Assembly (NCBI RefSeq): GCF_900108035.1 | Contig: NZ_FNVS01000004.1 | Span: forward strand, 62,001 to 126,000 | Reading direction: 5' to 3' | DNA length: 64,000 nt | DNA from: Parabacteroides chinchillae | GTDB taxonomy: Bacteria > Bacteroidota > Bacteroidia > Bacteroidales > Tannerellaceae | Part shown: positions 56,494 through 64,000 of the stretch, piece after piece | How positions within the stretch are numbered: the first letter of the stretch is position 1 | Layout of the letters: every line of letters starts with the position of its first letter | Notes under the pieces: generated by a model | Seen by the model: the letters and a program-made list of their open reading frames with translations, nothing else | Database searches by the model: none | What the model was told of the DNA's origin: nothing | Made by a program: the position numbers and the translations under genes

Positions 56494-57549
56494 ATGAAAA
56501 TTCCAAACAAGACTAACATTCAATATATTGCAATCATTATTTGTATAAGTTTAATTGGTGGATTTTTAACTTGCATGAATTACTCTATAGACAAAAAGCA
56601 CATTCTAGGCAATACAAACCGGTTATTCAATAAAGCAATTCACCTAGACAAAGATATAAGAGAAAATGAAACACCTTTTTTTGGGATTTCCATTCCTATT
56701 GCTAAAGACTCCACTCCTTCAGGTTTGACACAGAAGGTTTGGAATAAACATGCATCACATGTCATTACGCGCACGAATGACAATACTATTCTAACCCAAA
56801 AGACAGAAGATTCAGGGTCGATAACAAAAAATGAAAAAAAATATCTTTGTGAACAAATGTACTTAGTTAAGAAAAACCCTATTGATCCTGCCCGTTTAGA
56901 CAGTATTTTTGCAGAAGAACTACATCAAAATCATATTTTAGCTCAAACAGCAGTCATTTATGAATGCGATGGCATTAAGCATTATAGCAATGCAGACTCT
57001 TCATTCTATGCTTCTGCTTACAAACTGGACGATATTGTACTTGAACTGGATCATAAAATTAGACTTCAAGGCTATATAAAGCTACCATTCACACACATAA
57101 TACAACAATCCCGTTCGCTTTATTTCCTGACAATTTTAATATGGTTATTATTAACAGGTGGAGCTACCTGGTTATTACTAAAAAAGAAAAAAGAAGAAGT
57201 TCCGGCTATTATTATTCCGAAAGGCTATATTGCAATTTCGGAGAAACTACTTTTCAACGAAAAAGAAGGTATTTTAAAATACTTGGATAGAAAAGATGTT
57301 GTATTATCCGGCTATAAGCTAAAACTATTCATTTCTTTACTAAACGAAAACGGACATTTTATTCCTATAGAAACTATAAAAGATATAGTCTGGGCGGACG
57401 GAATGTCTACCAGGGTCGCACTTACTCAAACTGTTAAACGCTTGCGGGAAGACCTGAGGTTCATACCTGACCTAAAGATAGAAAACAGTAGGGAGAAAGG
57501 CTATCGGCTACAAATTAAAAATAAAACAAAAAAGGATGCCCGTAAATGA
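56494..57549 (+). CDS. Membrane-anchored winged-helix transcriptional regulator
   Basis: 351 residues with reversed CadC-like logic. An N-terminal helix (about 9-29, YIAIIICISLIGGFLTCMNY) precedes a periplasmic domain (about 30-206) without a recognised fold. A second helix (about 207-227, LYFLTILIWLLLTGGATWLL) leads to a cytoplasmic OmpR/PhoB-type winged helix (about 240-345: LLFNEKEGILKYLDRKDVVL, then GYKLKLFISLLNENGH, IKDIVWADGM, VALTQTVKRLREDLRF and REKGYRLQI). No receiver domain, so signals must come through the membrane. It is divergent from the NVEALA/propeller genes and is the obvious candidate regulator of that island. Confidence 0.88.
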   Translation: MKIPNKTNIQYIAIIICISLIGGFLTCMNYSIDKKHILGNTNRLFNKAIHLDKDIRENETPFFGISIPIAKDSTPSGLTQKVWNKHASHVITRTNDNTILTQKTEDSGSITKNEKKYLCEQMYLVKKNPIDPARLDSIFAEELHQNHILAQTAVIYECDGIKHYSNADSSFYASAYKLDDIVLELDHKIRLQGYIKLPFTHIIQQSRSLYFLTILIWLLLTGGATWLLLKKKKEEVPAIIIPKGYIAISEKLLFNEKEGILKYLDRKDVVLSGYKLKLFISLLNENGHFIPIETIKDIVWADGMSTRVALTQTVKRLREDLRFIPDLKIENSREKGYRLQIKNKTKKDARK

Positions 57550-57557
57550 GCATCCTT
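57532..57557. terminator. Possible bidirectional terminator overlapping the regulator stop
   Basis: AAGGATGC (57532-57539) pairs with GCATCCTT (57550-57557), with an A-run before it. It covers the last codons of the regulator and lies beyond the nagB stop. Confidence 0.5.
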
Positions 57558-57586
57558 CCATATCCAACTAATTTATTAGCAACTAA

Positions 57587-58399
57587 TTATTTCAATAAAG
57601 AACAAGGACAAAGGTTGTCTTTTTCAATGTCTTTGAAATAGTTATAAGTACCTACTTTTATTTCGGCACAAGCAGCTTCGTCGGCTACAATAATGCCTTT
57701 AGGATGTAATTGTAAGGCTGTGATTGTCCACATCTGGTTTACAGAGCCTTCAACAGCTTGCTGCAAAGCGCGGGCTTTGTTGTGCCCGTTTACCATGATA
57801 AGCACTTCCTTTGCATCCAGCACTGTGCCTACGCCTACTGTTACAGAAGTCTTCGGAACCTTATTCACGTCGTTGTCGAAGAAACGGGAATTGGCAATAA
57901 TCGTATCGGTTGTCAACGATTTGACACGTGTACGTGAAGCCAGGGAAGAACCCGGTTCGTTAAATGCGATATGTCCGTCCGGTCCGATACCGCCCAAGAA
58001 TAAATCTATACCGCCAACAGCTTTCATCTTGGCTTCATAAGCTTCACATTCGGCTTCCAGATTGGCTGCATTACCATTCAGAATATTTACATTTTCAGGT
58101 TTGATGTCAATATGGCTGAAGAAGTTATTCCACATAAAAGAATGATAGCTTTCAGGGTGGTCTTTAGGCAAACCTACATATTCATCCATATTGAAAGTGA
58201 TTACATTCTGAAATGAAATAACACCTTGTTTGTTCAATTCGATCAGGTTCTTATACATACCCAGCGGAGAAGATCCGGTAGGCAGGCCAAGTACAAATGG
58301 TTTTTCAGCTGTAGGATTTGCTTTCTTAATCTTTGCAGCAACATAATTAGCAGCCCACTTTGAGAGTTGCTCGTAATTAGGTTCGATAATCAGTCTCAT
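57587..58399 (-). CDS. nagB: Glucosamine-6-phosphate deaminase
   Basis: 270 residues, close to the E. coli enzyme. It converts glucosamine 6-phosphate to fructose 6-phosphate and ammonia. Conserved segments are [13 protein letters not shown], the catalytic [20 protein letters not shown] (general base Asp and the His/Glu pair), [17 protein letters not shown] and [20 protein letters not shown]. Cytoplasmic. It lies 22 bp after the flavodiiron gene and may be on the same transcript; converging with the membrane regulator. Confidence 0.96.
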   Translation of the reverse strand: MRLIIEPNYEQLSKWAANYVAAKIKKANPTAEKPFVLGLPTGSSPLGMYKNLIELNKQGVISFQNVITFNMDEYVGLPKDHPESYHSFMWNNFFSHIDIKPENVNILNGNAANLEAECEAYEAKMKAVGGIDLFLGGIGPDGHIAFNEPGSSLASRTRVKSLTTDTIIANSRFFDNDVNKVPKTSVTVGVGTVLDAKEVLIMVNGHNKARALQQAVEGSVNQMWTITALQLHPKGIIVADEAACAEIKVGTYNYFKDIEKDNLCPCSLLK

Positions 58400-58421
58400 A
58401 ACGATGTATTTAAATCGGTTA

Positions 58422-59615
58422 TTAAATAGTTTTCAGTTTAGATGCCATTGCTTCGCCTAAAGCAATGCAGCCGTTGTATTTATCGGCACTCAAAGCCTGT
58501 TTCTGCTCAACCGGAGCAGCTACTGTCTCCCATTTCATTTTTTCACCAAATGCAGTCAGTTTCTTCACCGCTGCACCCGCCCAGGTAAATGAGCCGAAAT
58601 AAGCATAATAACGGTTCTTTACCTCACGCGCTTCTATCTTACTCAAGATCGATTCCACCTCAGGAAACAACTGGTTACAGTAAGTAGGACTTCCTATAAT
58701 GACTCCTTTATACTTAAAGATATCTTTCAAAATATATGAAGCCGGGCTCTTGCTAACATTGTGCATTACTATATTACGAATTCCATTAGCCGCCAGCGAA
58801 GATGCTATTGCTTCAGCCATCTGTTCAGTATTACCATACATGCTGCCATAAACAATAACTACACCTTCTTCTCCTTCATAACGGCTCATACGGTCGTAAA
58901 TATCGATTGCTTTCGCAATGTGTTCACGCCATACCGGACCATGAGTCGAGCAAATAGTTTTAATTTCCAAAGCCGAGAGCTTCTGTAAAGCTTTTTGTAC
59001 CGGACTACCATATTTACCCACAATATTAGAATAATAGCGGATCATCTCGTCCCAGTAGTGCTCTACATTCATTTCAGAATCAATTACGCCACCATCCAAA
59101 GTGCCATATGTACCGAATGCGTCGGCAGAAAACAGAATCTTGTCCGTAGCATCATAAGTAACCATCACTTCAGGCCAGTGTACCATCGGAGCCATATAGA
59201 ATGTCAGCTTATGGTGTCCCAGACTCAACGTATCGCCCTCTTTTACTTCGTGTAATCCTTCATTGATGCCATGGTAACCGTCAAGCATACCAAAAGTTTT
59301 ACTGTTTCCTATGATCTTTACATTCGGATATTGCTGACGTAACAGGCGGATACTTCCGGCATGATCGGGTTCCATGTGATCTACAATCAGGTAGTCCAGT
59401 TCGCGTCCGTTTAAAGCATCAGCTATTTTTTTCAGAAAAATGTCGGAATAACATACATCTACCGTATCAATCAATACAGTCTTTTCGTCCACTATCAGAT
59501 AGGAGTTATAAGAAACACCGTACGGTAAAGGCCACATATTCTCAAAGAGAGCCTTCTGACGGTCATTTACTCCAACATAATAAACTTTATCAGCTATTTC
59601 TTTTAACTTATACAT
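58422..59615 (-). CDS. Flavodiiron protein (A-type flavoprotein, FprA family)
   Basis: 397 residues: an N-terminal metallo-beta-lactamase-like di-iron domain with [11 protein letters not shown] (H-x-E-x-D-H ligands), [20 protein letters not shown] and [13 protein letters not shown]-terminal flavodoxin domain has the FMN loop [12 protein letters not shown] and [13 protein letters not shown]. These proteins reduce oxygen to water, or nitric oxide to nitrous oxide, protecting anaerobes from oxidative or nitrosative stress. No rubredoxin domain is attached, so a separate donor is needed. Confidence 0.95.
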   Translation of the reverse strand: MYKLKEIADKVYYVGVNDRQKALFENMWPLPYGVSYNSYLIVDEKTVLIDTVDVCYSDIFLKKIADALNGRELDYLIVDHMEPDHAGSIRLLRQQYPNVKIIGNSKTFGMLDGYHGINEGLHEVKEGDTLSLGHHKLTFYMAPMVHWPEVMVTYDATDKILFSADAFGTYGTLDGGVIDSEMNVEHYWDEMIRYYSNIVGKYGSPVQKALQKLSALEIKTICSTHGPVWREHIAKAIDIYDRMSRYEGEEGVVIVYGSMYGNTEQMAEAIASSLAANGIRNIVMHNVSKSPASYILKDIFKYKGVIIGSPTYCNQLFPEVESILSKIEAREVKNRYYAYFGSFTWAGAAVKKLTAFGEKMKWETVAAPVEQKQALSADKYNGCIALGEAMASKLKTI

Positions 59616-59701
59616 CTTTTATCAGTTGACAAATTACAGTTGACAAGTGACAGATACGACAAGCGGTATTTTGCTGTCGATTGTGAATTATCAATTGTCA
59701 G
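59616..59701. repeat. Short direct and inverted repeats between lgt and the flavodiiron gene
   Basis: CAGTTGACAA occurs at 59623-59632 and 59637-59646, a partial third copy (AGTGACAG) follows, and the reverse pattern (ATTGTCAGTT) ends the spacer at about 59694-59703. No hairpin with a T-run is obvious. Confidence 0.45.
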
Positions 59702-60526
59702 TTAGTTTTGTTTATTCTTAGTAAGCGCCCTCCATACGAAGTAGCAACCGGCCAATACAAACGGAATGCTGAGCAATTGCCCCATATTCAGAATCATATC
59801 GGCTTCAAAATCTTCCTGGTTATTTTTCAGGAATTCTATAAAAAAACGTGAACCAAACACACATATCATGAAAACACCAAAGATAAGCCCTTCTTTCTTC
59901 CAAGCCTCTTTCTTAAAGTACAACCACATACAAATGCCAAAAGTAAGTAAATAACAAATAGCTTCATATAGTTGTGTAGGATGGCTCGGGACACTGAAGA
60001 CCGGCTCGGCTCCCATTCTCCATGCATGCAGGTTTTCTATAAAACGGAATCCCCACGACGCATCCGTAGGATGTCCGTACACCTCGTGGTTCATCAGGTT
60101 TCCCAGACGTATCATAGCAGCAACCAAACCGGTGGGAACAACCAATTTATCGAACGTCCACAACATGCTTTTATGTGTCACACGTTTTGAATAAAAATAG
60201 ATAGCAATAACTATACCCAACGTACCGCCATGACTTGCCAGACCGCCTTCCCAGACTTTTAATATTTCAATCGGATTGGCCAGATAATAACCCGGAGCAT
60301 AAAATAAACAATGTCCTAAACGGGCACCGATCACTGTTCCCAATACAGTATAAATAAGCAACGAATCGATCCATGCAGGAGGCAACTTTTCATCCTTCCA
60401 CATCCGGTTCACAATCGTATAACCTATCCAGAAACCAATAGCAAACGCAAGTCCGTACCAGCGTATTTCACGGGATCCAATAGAAAAAATGGCGGGATCA
60501 GCCGTCCAGGTAATAAAATCCAGCAT
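59702..60526 (-). CDS. lgt: Prolipoprotein diacylglyceryl transferase
   Basis: 274 residues with seven predicted helices. Inner-membrane enzyme that transfers diacylglycerol from phosphatidylglycerol to the lipobox cysteine, the first step in maturing the many lipoproteins of this window. Family motifs are WYGLAFAIGFWIGY, GARLGHCLFY, GGLASHGGTLG (catalytic His) and IRLGNLMNHEVYGHPT (signature), then PVFSVPSHPTQLYEA. It follows the ddh gene by 2 bp, so the two form an operon. Confidence 0.96.
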   Translation of the reverse strand: MLDFITWTADPAIFSIGSREIRWYGLAFAIGFWIGYTIVNRMWKDEKLPPAWIDSLLIYTVLGTVIGARLGHCLFYAPGYYLANPIEILKVWEGGLASHGGTLGIVIAIYFYSKRVTHKSMLWTFDKLVVPTGLVAAMIRLGNLMNHEVYGHPTDASWGFRFIENLHAWRMGAEPVFSVPSHPTQLYEAICYLLTFGICMWLYFKKEAWKKEGLIFGVFMICVFGSRFFIEFLKNNQEDFEADMILNMGQLLSIPFVLAGCYFVWRALTKNKQN

Positions 60527-60528
60527 AA

Positions 60529-61425
60529 TTAAACGAGTCTTTTTATTAAGTCTTCTCTTTCGCCGTATAACATATCAATTACCGGCAATTCTATCATGGT
60601 ATAAGCACCCGGCTTCTGTTTGAAGCTTGCACGAGCTACAGACACAAGGATTTGTGCTGTCAGTGCAGGATTATTAATTTTCATATCAAATTCGATCAAC
60701 TGGTTCTGTGTTTTTCCGGAAACACCTTTACGAACCAGATTGACTCCGTGCCCCATATCCAGTAAATTGTCTACAGACTCTACCTGCATAACATGTGTTT
60801 CGTCATGGGCAAAATATTCGTCTGATTTAATGGCGGCAGCTACCTGCTTGAAATCATAACCGTCTTTTACCTCTATATATACCATACGACGATGAACACC
60901 GGTGCCCAAAGGTATAGTCATACTCAAAGCAGCTTTTACGCCATCAATTGCTTTTACAGCCACCGTATGTCCCATACTCATACCAGGGCCGAAATTGGTG
61001 TAAGTAATTCCTTTCGGAACCATAGCTTCCAACAGCGCACGAACCACAGAATCACTTCCCGGATCCCAGCCGGCTGAAATGACAGCTACCGTATTATGTG
61101 CCTTTGCCACTGCATCCAATGAACGGCGCAGGTCTGCAATCCCACCATGAATATCATAGCTATCCACCGTATTAATTCCAAGCGACAAAATTTCTTTGGC
61201 AAACTCTTCCACCTTACGTGTAGGAGTAGCTAATACGGCTACATCCACCTTATCTAACTTCGTAATGCTATCTACAACGGCATAAGCCTTCAATTCGTCA
61301 GGTATATCTTCGGGGTTACGACGTACAACACCTGCCACTTCAAAATCGGAAGCAGCTTCCAGGGCCTCTAATACATACTTTCCTATGTTGCCATATCCAA
61401 CAATGGCGGCTCTAATCTTCTTCAT
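60529..61425 (-). CDS. ddh: meso-Diaminopimelate D-dehydrogenase
   Basis: 298 residues. NADPH-dependent enzyme giving meso-diaminopimelate for peptidoglycan and lysine in one step from tetrahydrodipicolinate. Visible are the dinucleotide fold (RAAIVGYGNIGKYVLEALEA), AVLATPTRKVEEFAKEIL, NTVDSYDIHGGIADLRRSLD, SAGWDPGSDSVVRALLEAM, and the substrate region NFGPGMSMGHTVAVKAIDGV. It overlaps an operon with lgt, and a minus-strand TAACTTTG lies at 61453-61460. Confidence 0.95.
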   Translation of the reverse strand: MKKIRAAIVGYGNIGKYVLEALEAASDFEVAGVVRRNPEDIPDELKAYAVVDSITKLDKVDVAVLATPTRKVEEFAKEILSLGINTVDSYDIHGGIADLRRSLDAVAKAHNTVAVISAGWDPGSDSVVRALLEAMVPKGITYTNFGPGMSMGHTVAVKAIDGVKAALSMTIPLGTGVHRRMVYIEVKDGYDFKQVAAAIKSDEYFAHDETHVMQVESVDNLLDMGHGVNLVRKGVSGKTQNQLIEFDMKINNPALTAQILVSVARASFKQKPGAYTMIELPVIDMLYGEREDLIKRLV

Positions 61426-61452
61426 ACTTTGTTTTTACTTTTCAATCAGCTG

Positions 61453-61460
61453 CAAAGTTA
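61453..61460 (-). promoter_or_regulatory. Probable -7 element of the ddh-lgt operon
   Basis: The minus strand reads TAACTTTG, an exact TAnnTTTG match, 28 nt upstream of the ddh start. Confidence 0.45.
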
Positions 61461-61539
61461 ATCATTATTAAGCACTAAAAGTAAGGCAAGATGTTGTTTT
61501 TGTTTAAAAAGGGAAGAGGCAACAATCCAACCATTAAAA

Positions 61540-61601
61540 AAAAGATCCCGATCATTTTACAAAACCATCGGGATGATTTGAAAAAATGATCGGGATCTTT
61601 T
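61540..61601. repeat. Three-part ATCGGGAT hairpin repeat, copy 2, probable terminator
   Basis: Perfect 19-bp arms (61540-61558 and 61583-61601) around GATCCCGATC, with a third unit, CATCGGGATG, in the loop (61566-61575). It lies beyond the phosphoesterase stop with a T-run on the minus strand. Same building block as at 31307-31368. Confidence 0.75.
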
Positions 61602-61626
61602 CAAAAAGGGTTAAATATATATCCGC

Positions 61627-62622
61627 TTATTTTCTTACAAAGTCATTTGGGAAAGTTGTCTCCTGCTCTACTCCTGCTTTAGTACGAATCCATGAACGGA
61701 AGGAACGTTCGCCTTCTTTCATTTCAATAACACGGGCACCATTCGGCACATGGTTGTATTCTGTATTACCTCCTGTGAAACGTCCGTAAGCCAACAAAAT
61801 CCCTTTCCAGTAAACAGCATAATCATCATCATGATCATGGCCTACAAATACCCCCATGACATCCTTACTTTGTTTCATAGCCGTAAAAAGACCTGAATTC
61901 AACGGAGAACAGCAAACTACTTCCTTGCGAATGCCATACATACAAGAAGCCATGTCCGAAGCAGCCTGGGCATATTCGGGCAATGCTATATGGAAGAACG
62001 CCAAAGCAGGAAGAACCTCACCTCCATTGTTTTTTGTAAAACCCGCACTGCGGTTCAGATACCAGTTTATCTGATCAAATTTGATATAATCATATCCATC
62101 TACACCTTCCAGACCACTATAAGCATTAGAGTCAAAACAATACAGAACTGCAGCCGTTTTATTTCCATCCGAAGATTTAACCGGCAAAGCACAATTTCCT
62201 GTGCCGGATATTTCGGGGACCTCATCTACAGTGATATTATAAGGCATATCCGCAACAGCAGCAAACAATTGATCGTTCGTCATCCCCTGTTCATGATCAT
62301 GATTACCAAAAGTAATAGCAAAAGGTATTTTACGGTCGGACACGGTCTTCAGCACATTCCGCAAATTCTGGTCAGCAGGTTTGCTGTAAATTATATCACC
62401 GGTAAAAACTACCAGATCCGGTTTTTCGACATCCAGCACTTGGTTCATACGTTCAAACGCAATGTCGGAACGTTGATCCTGCCACACAACATGCAAATCA
62501 GTAAATTGTACGATTTTAAACGTTTTATCTTTGTTGAATTTCAGTTCCGGCTTCTGGGCATATCCCAGAGAACAAACGCCCAGGCACAATAAGCCTAATG
62601 CAACAATTTTCTTTAAATCCAT
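61627..62622 (-). CDS. Secreted metallophosphoesterase
   Basis: 331 residues with a signal peptide (KKIVALGLLCLGVCSLGYAQ). Calcineurin-like fold with the metal motifs QFTDLHV, VVFTGDIIY, TFGNHDHEQG, FFHIALPEY and GVFVGHDHDDDYA. Periplasmic or outer-membrane-associated phosphohydrolase resembling the Icc/PhoD-like group; the substrate (phosphodiester, nucleotide or sugar phosphate) is not determinable. 32 bp after the oxidoreductase gene and probably co-transcribed with it. Confidence 0.92.
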   Translation of the reverse strand: MDLKKIVALGLLCLGVCSLGYAQKPELKFNKDKTFKIVQFTDLHVVWQDQRSDIAFERMNQVLDVEKPDLVVFTGDIIYSKPADQNLRNVLKTVSDRKIPFAITFGNHDHEQGMTNDQLFAAVADMPYNITVDEVPEISGTGNCALPVKSSDGNKTAAVLYCFDSNAYSGLEGVDGYDYIKFDQINWYLNRSAGFTKNNGGEVLPALAFFHIALPEYAQAASDMASCMYGIRKEVVCCSPLNSGLFTAMKQSKDVMGVFVGHDHDDDYAVYWKGILLAYGRFTGGNTEYNHVPNGARVIEMKEGERSFRSWIRTKAGVEQETTFPNDFVRK

Positions 62623-62654
62623 TTCCTACGTATTTTATATAAGTTTGTAATATG

Positions 62655-63809
62655 TTACTCTATCATTTTCACCCATTTCTCCCCACTCGAACCTGCAGCA
62701 ACCATTGTCTCAATAAATTGCATGCCGCGTACGCCTTCCTCCACTGAAGGGAAATCCGAATATTCCAACTTTGGGACTTCTCCTTTTTGTAAAGATCGCA
62801 ATGCCAAAGAAAAATTCCGGTATATATTGGCAAAAGCTTCCAAATAACCTTCGGGATGCCCGCCTGGAACCCGTGAATTATGAGCGGCAATAGCCGACAT
62901 ATACAAGTTTGATGTACGGACCATCTCTGCCGGACGACCGGGATAACGAAGAATCATAGTATTCGGTTCTTCCTGACGCCATTCCAAACCGCCTTTTTCA
63001 CCATATATCCGTATTGTCAAATCGTTTTCTACTCCTGCCGCAATCTGGGTGGCTGTTAACACGCCGGCAGCTCCGCCTTCATAATGAATAAAGGCGGCAC
63101 CGTCATCATCAAGACGGCGGCCAGGCACAAACGTATTCAATTCCGCACATATTTCAATTGCTTTCAATCCGGTTATATATTCCGCCAGGTTAAAAGCATG
63201 CGTACCGATATCACCCATACAACCGGCTTTTCCGGAACGCTTCGGATCTACACGCCAAGAGGCCTGCTTATTGCTTCCGGCACAATCATCATAAAGCCAC
63301 CCCTGTATGTAAGAGACATAAATACGGCGAATTTTACCTAAATCGCCCCGCCGTACCCGCAACCGGGCTTCTTTAACCATCGGATAGCCGGTATAAGTAT
63401 GGGTCAGGGCAAACAACAGGCCTGTATCTTTAACCTTTTGTTGCAACGATTTAGCTTCTTCCAAAGTAAAAGTCACCGGTTTATCCAACACCACATGGAA
63501 ACCATGTTCCAATGCCAACATTGCCGGGTCAAAATGAAGATGATTAGGCGTAACAACCGATATAAAATCCATACGTTCACCTACAGGAAGAGAGGCTTCC
63601 TTTTCTATCATCTCTTTATATGTATTGTAAATACGATTTTCTGGCAAGAACAAAGAAATACCTGTACGTCTGGAGTTTTCGGGATCGGAACTAAAACATC
63701 CGCAGACCAATTCTATCTGTCCGTCCAGGTTAGCCGCCATGCGATGAACAGCTCCAATAAAAGAGCCTTCGCCCCCACCTATCATTCCCATCCTAAGTTT
63801 GCGATTCAT
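62655..63809 (-). CDS. Gfo/Idh/MocA family oxidoreductase
   Basis: 384 residues without a signal peptide. N-terminal Rossmann fold (RMGMIGGGEGSFIGAVHRMA), DFISVVTPNHLHFDPAMLAL and the catalytic-type segment VVLDKPVTFTLEEAKSL (Lys of the EKP-like motif). The C-terminal substrate domain has GDIGTHAFNLAEYITGL (conserved Asp/His pair). NAD(P)-dependent oxidoreductase of sugars or inositols. A minus-strand TAGTTTTG lies at 63851-63858 upstream, divergent from the gene entering at the right edge. Confidence 0.9.
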   Translation of the reverse strand: MNRKLRMGMIGGGEGSFIGAVHRMAANLDGQIELVCGCFSSDPENSRRTGISLFLPENRIYNTYKEMIEKEASLPVGERMDFISVVTPNHLHFDPAMLALEHGFHVVLDKPVTFTLEEAKSLQQKVKDTGLLFALTHTYTGYPMVKEARLRVRRGDLGKIRRIYVSYIQGWLYDDCAGSNKQASWRVDPKRSGKAGCMGDIGTHAFNLAEYITGLKAIEICAELNTFVPGRRLDDDGAAFIHYEGGAAGVLTATQIAAGVENDLTIRIYGEKGGLEWRQEEPNTMILRYPGRPAEMVRTSNLYMSAIAAHNSRVPGGHPEGYLEAFANIYRNFSLALRSLQKGEVPKLEYSDFPSVEEGVRGMQFIETMVAAGSSGEKWVKMIE

Positions 63810-63850
63810 GGTATTAACACTTTACACTACGATTAATTTCACGAGGTAAG

Positions 63851-63858
63851 CAAAACTA
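63851..63858 (-). promoter_or_regulatory. Probable -7 element of the oxidoreductase gene
   Basis: The minus strand reads TAGTTTTG, an exact TAnnTTTG match, 42 nt upstream of the ATG at 63809. Confidence 0.4.
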
Positions 63859-63959
63859 GATAAAAACAAAAGACCACTCTAATTTTCCGGCTTAATATTT
63901 TTTAAATACAGAAATATATGCTTCTTTTGTAAGCATATTTATATTAATCATTCCAAACT

Positions 63960-64000
63960 ATGAAAAAGAGAACGTTACTGGCTTTGGCCGGTATTTTTTA
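63960..64000 (+). CDS. Start of a divergent secreted protein, cut by the window edge
   Basis: ATG at 63960 opens MKKRTLLALAGIF, the charged and hydrophobic start of a signal peptide. Only 13 residues are visible, so the function cannot be judged. Confidence 0.55.
   Translation, partial: MKKRTLLALAGIF

Overview
The window looks like chromosome from a gut Bacteroidales, most likely Parabacteroides (Tannerellaceae). Supporting signs are a SusC/SusD-type starch locus, TAnnTTTG promoter elements, NVEALA peptides with BF3164-like propeller lipoproteins, VirE-N/DUF3987 mobile-element debris, and a meso-diaminopimelate dehydrogenase. The species is inferred, not proven. No rRNA, tRNA or CRISPR array was recognised.

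Layout. 1-3320: the gene for a very large secreted protein runs off the left edge on the minus strand. Upstream of it, two near-identical 36-bp repeats in inverted orientation enclose a good promoter that points away from the gene, as expected for a phase-variable invertible promoter caught OFF. 3323-4538: decayed VirE-N/DUF3987 gene. 4620-18979: housekeeping block (secDF, two DUF4468 proteins, an endonuclease/exonuclease/phosphatase-fold protein, two rhomboids, HU, argS with an odd insertion, a VIT1-type transporter, an NTF2-like protein, an AraC remnant, topA, a small TPR protein). 19085-28197: compact six-gene minus-strand operon (large TPR protein, outer-membrane barrel, two membrane kinase-like proteins lacking the H-box histidine, one soluble canonical kinase, one receiver-PP2C phosphatase). 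28283-31199: Nudix, ROK glucokinase, VOC and metallo-beta-lactamase-fold proteins. 31547-37287: MacAB/TolC-type tripartite efflux operon behind a perfect operator-like dyad. 37482-49322: starch utilisation locus susE, susD, susC, susB and susA, with a divergent susR-like regulator; susF and susG are not present. 49317-57549: island of secreted and lipid-anchored proteins (a transglutaminase-like lipoprotein, several 6-bladed beta-propeller proteins or fragments, two NVEALA peptides, a DUF1573 remnant) beside a divergent membrane-anchored winged-helix regulator. 57587-64000: nagB, flavodiiron protein, lgt, ddh, a metallophosphoesterase, a Gfo/Idh/MocA oxidoreductase and the start of a divergent secreted protein.

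How parts work together. The starch genes form a complete path: SusC/SusD/SusE at the surface, SusA and SusB for oligosaccharide breakdown, SusR as maltose-type sensor, and a ROK glucokinase 14 kb away that could phosphorylate the glucose. The TPR/barrel/kinase operon looks like an envelope-to-cytoplasm signalling device ending in a PP2C phosphatase. The NVEALA island looks like a secreted-peptide and surface-lipoprotein system under its own transmembrane transcription factor.

Most worth following up: the invertible promoter, the NVEALA island, the six-gene signalling operon with His-less kinases, and the AT-rich in-frame insertion in ArgS.
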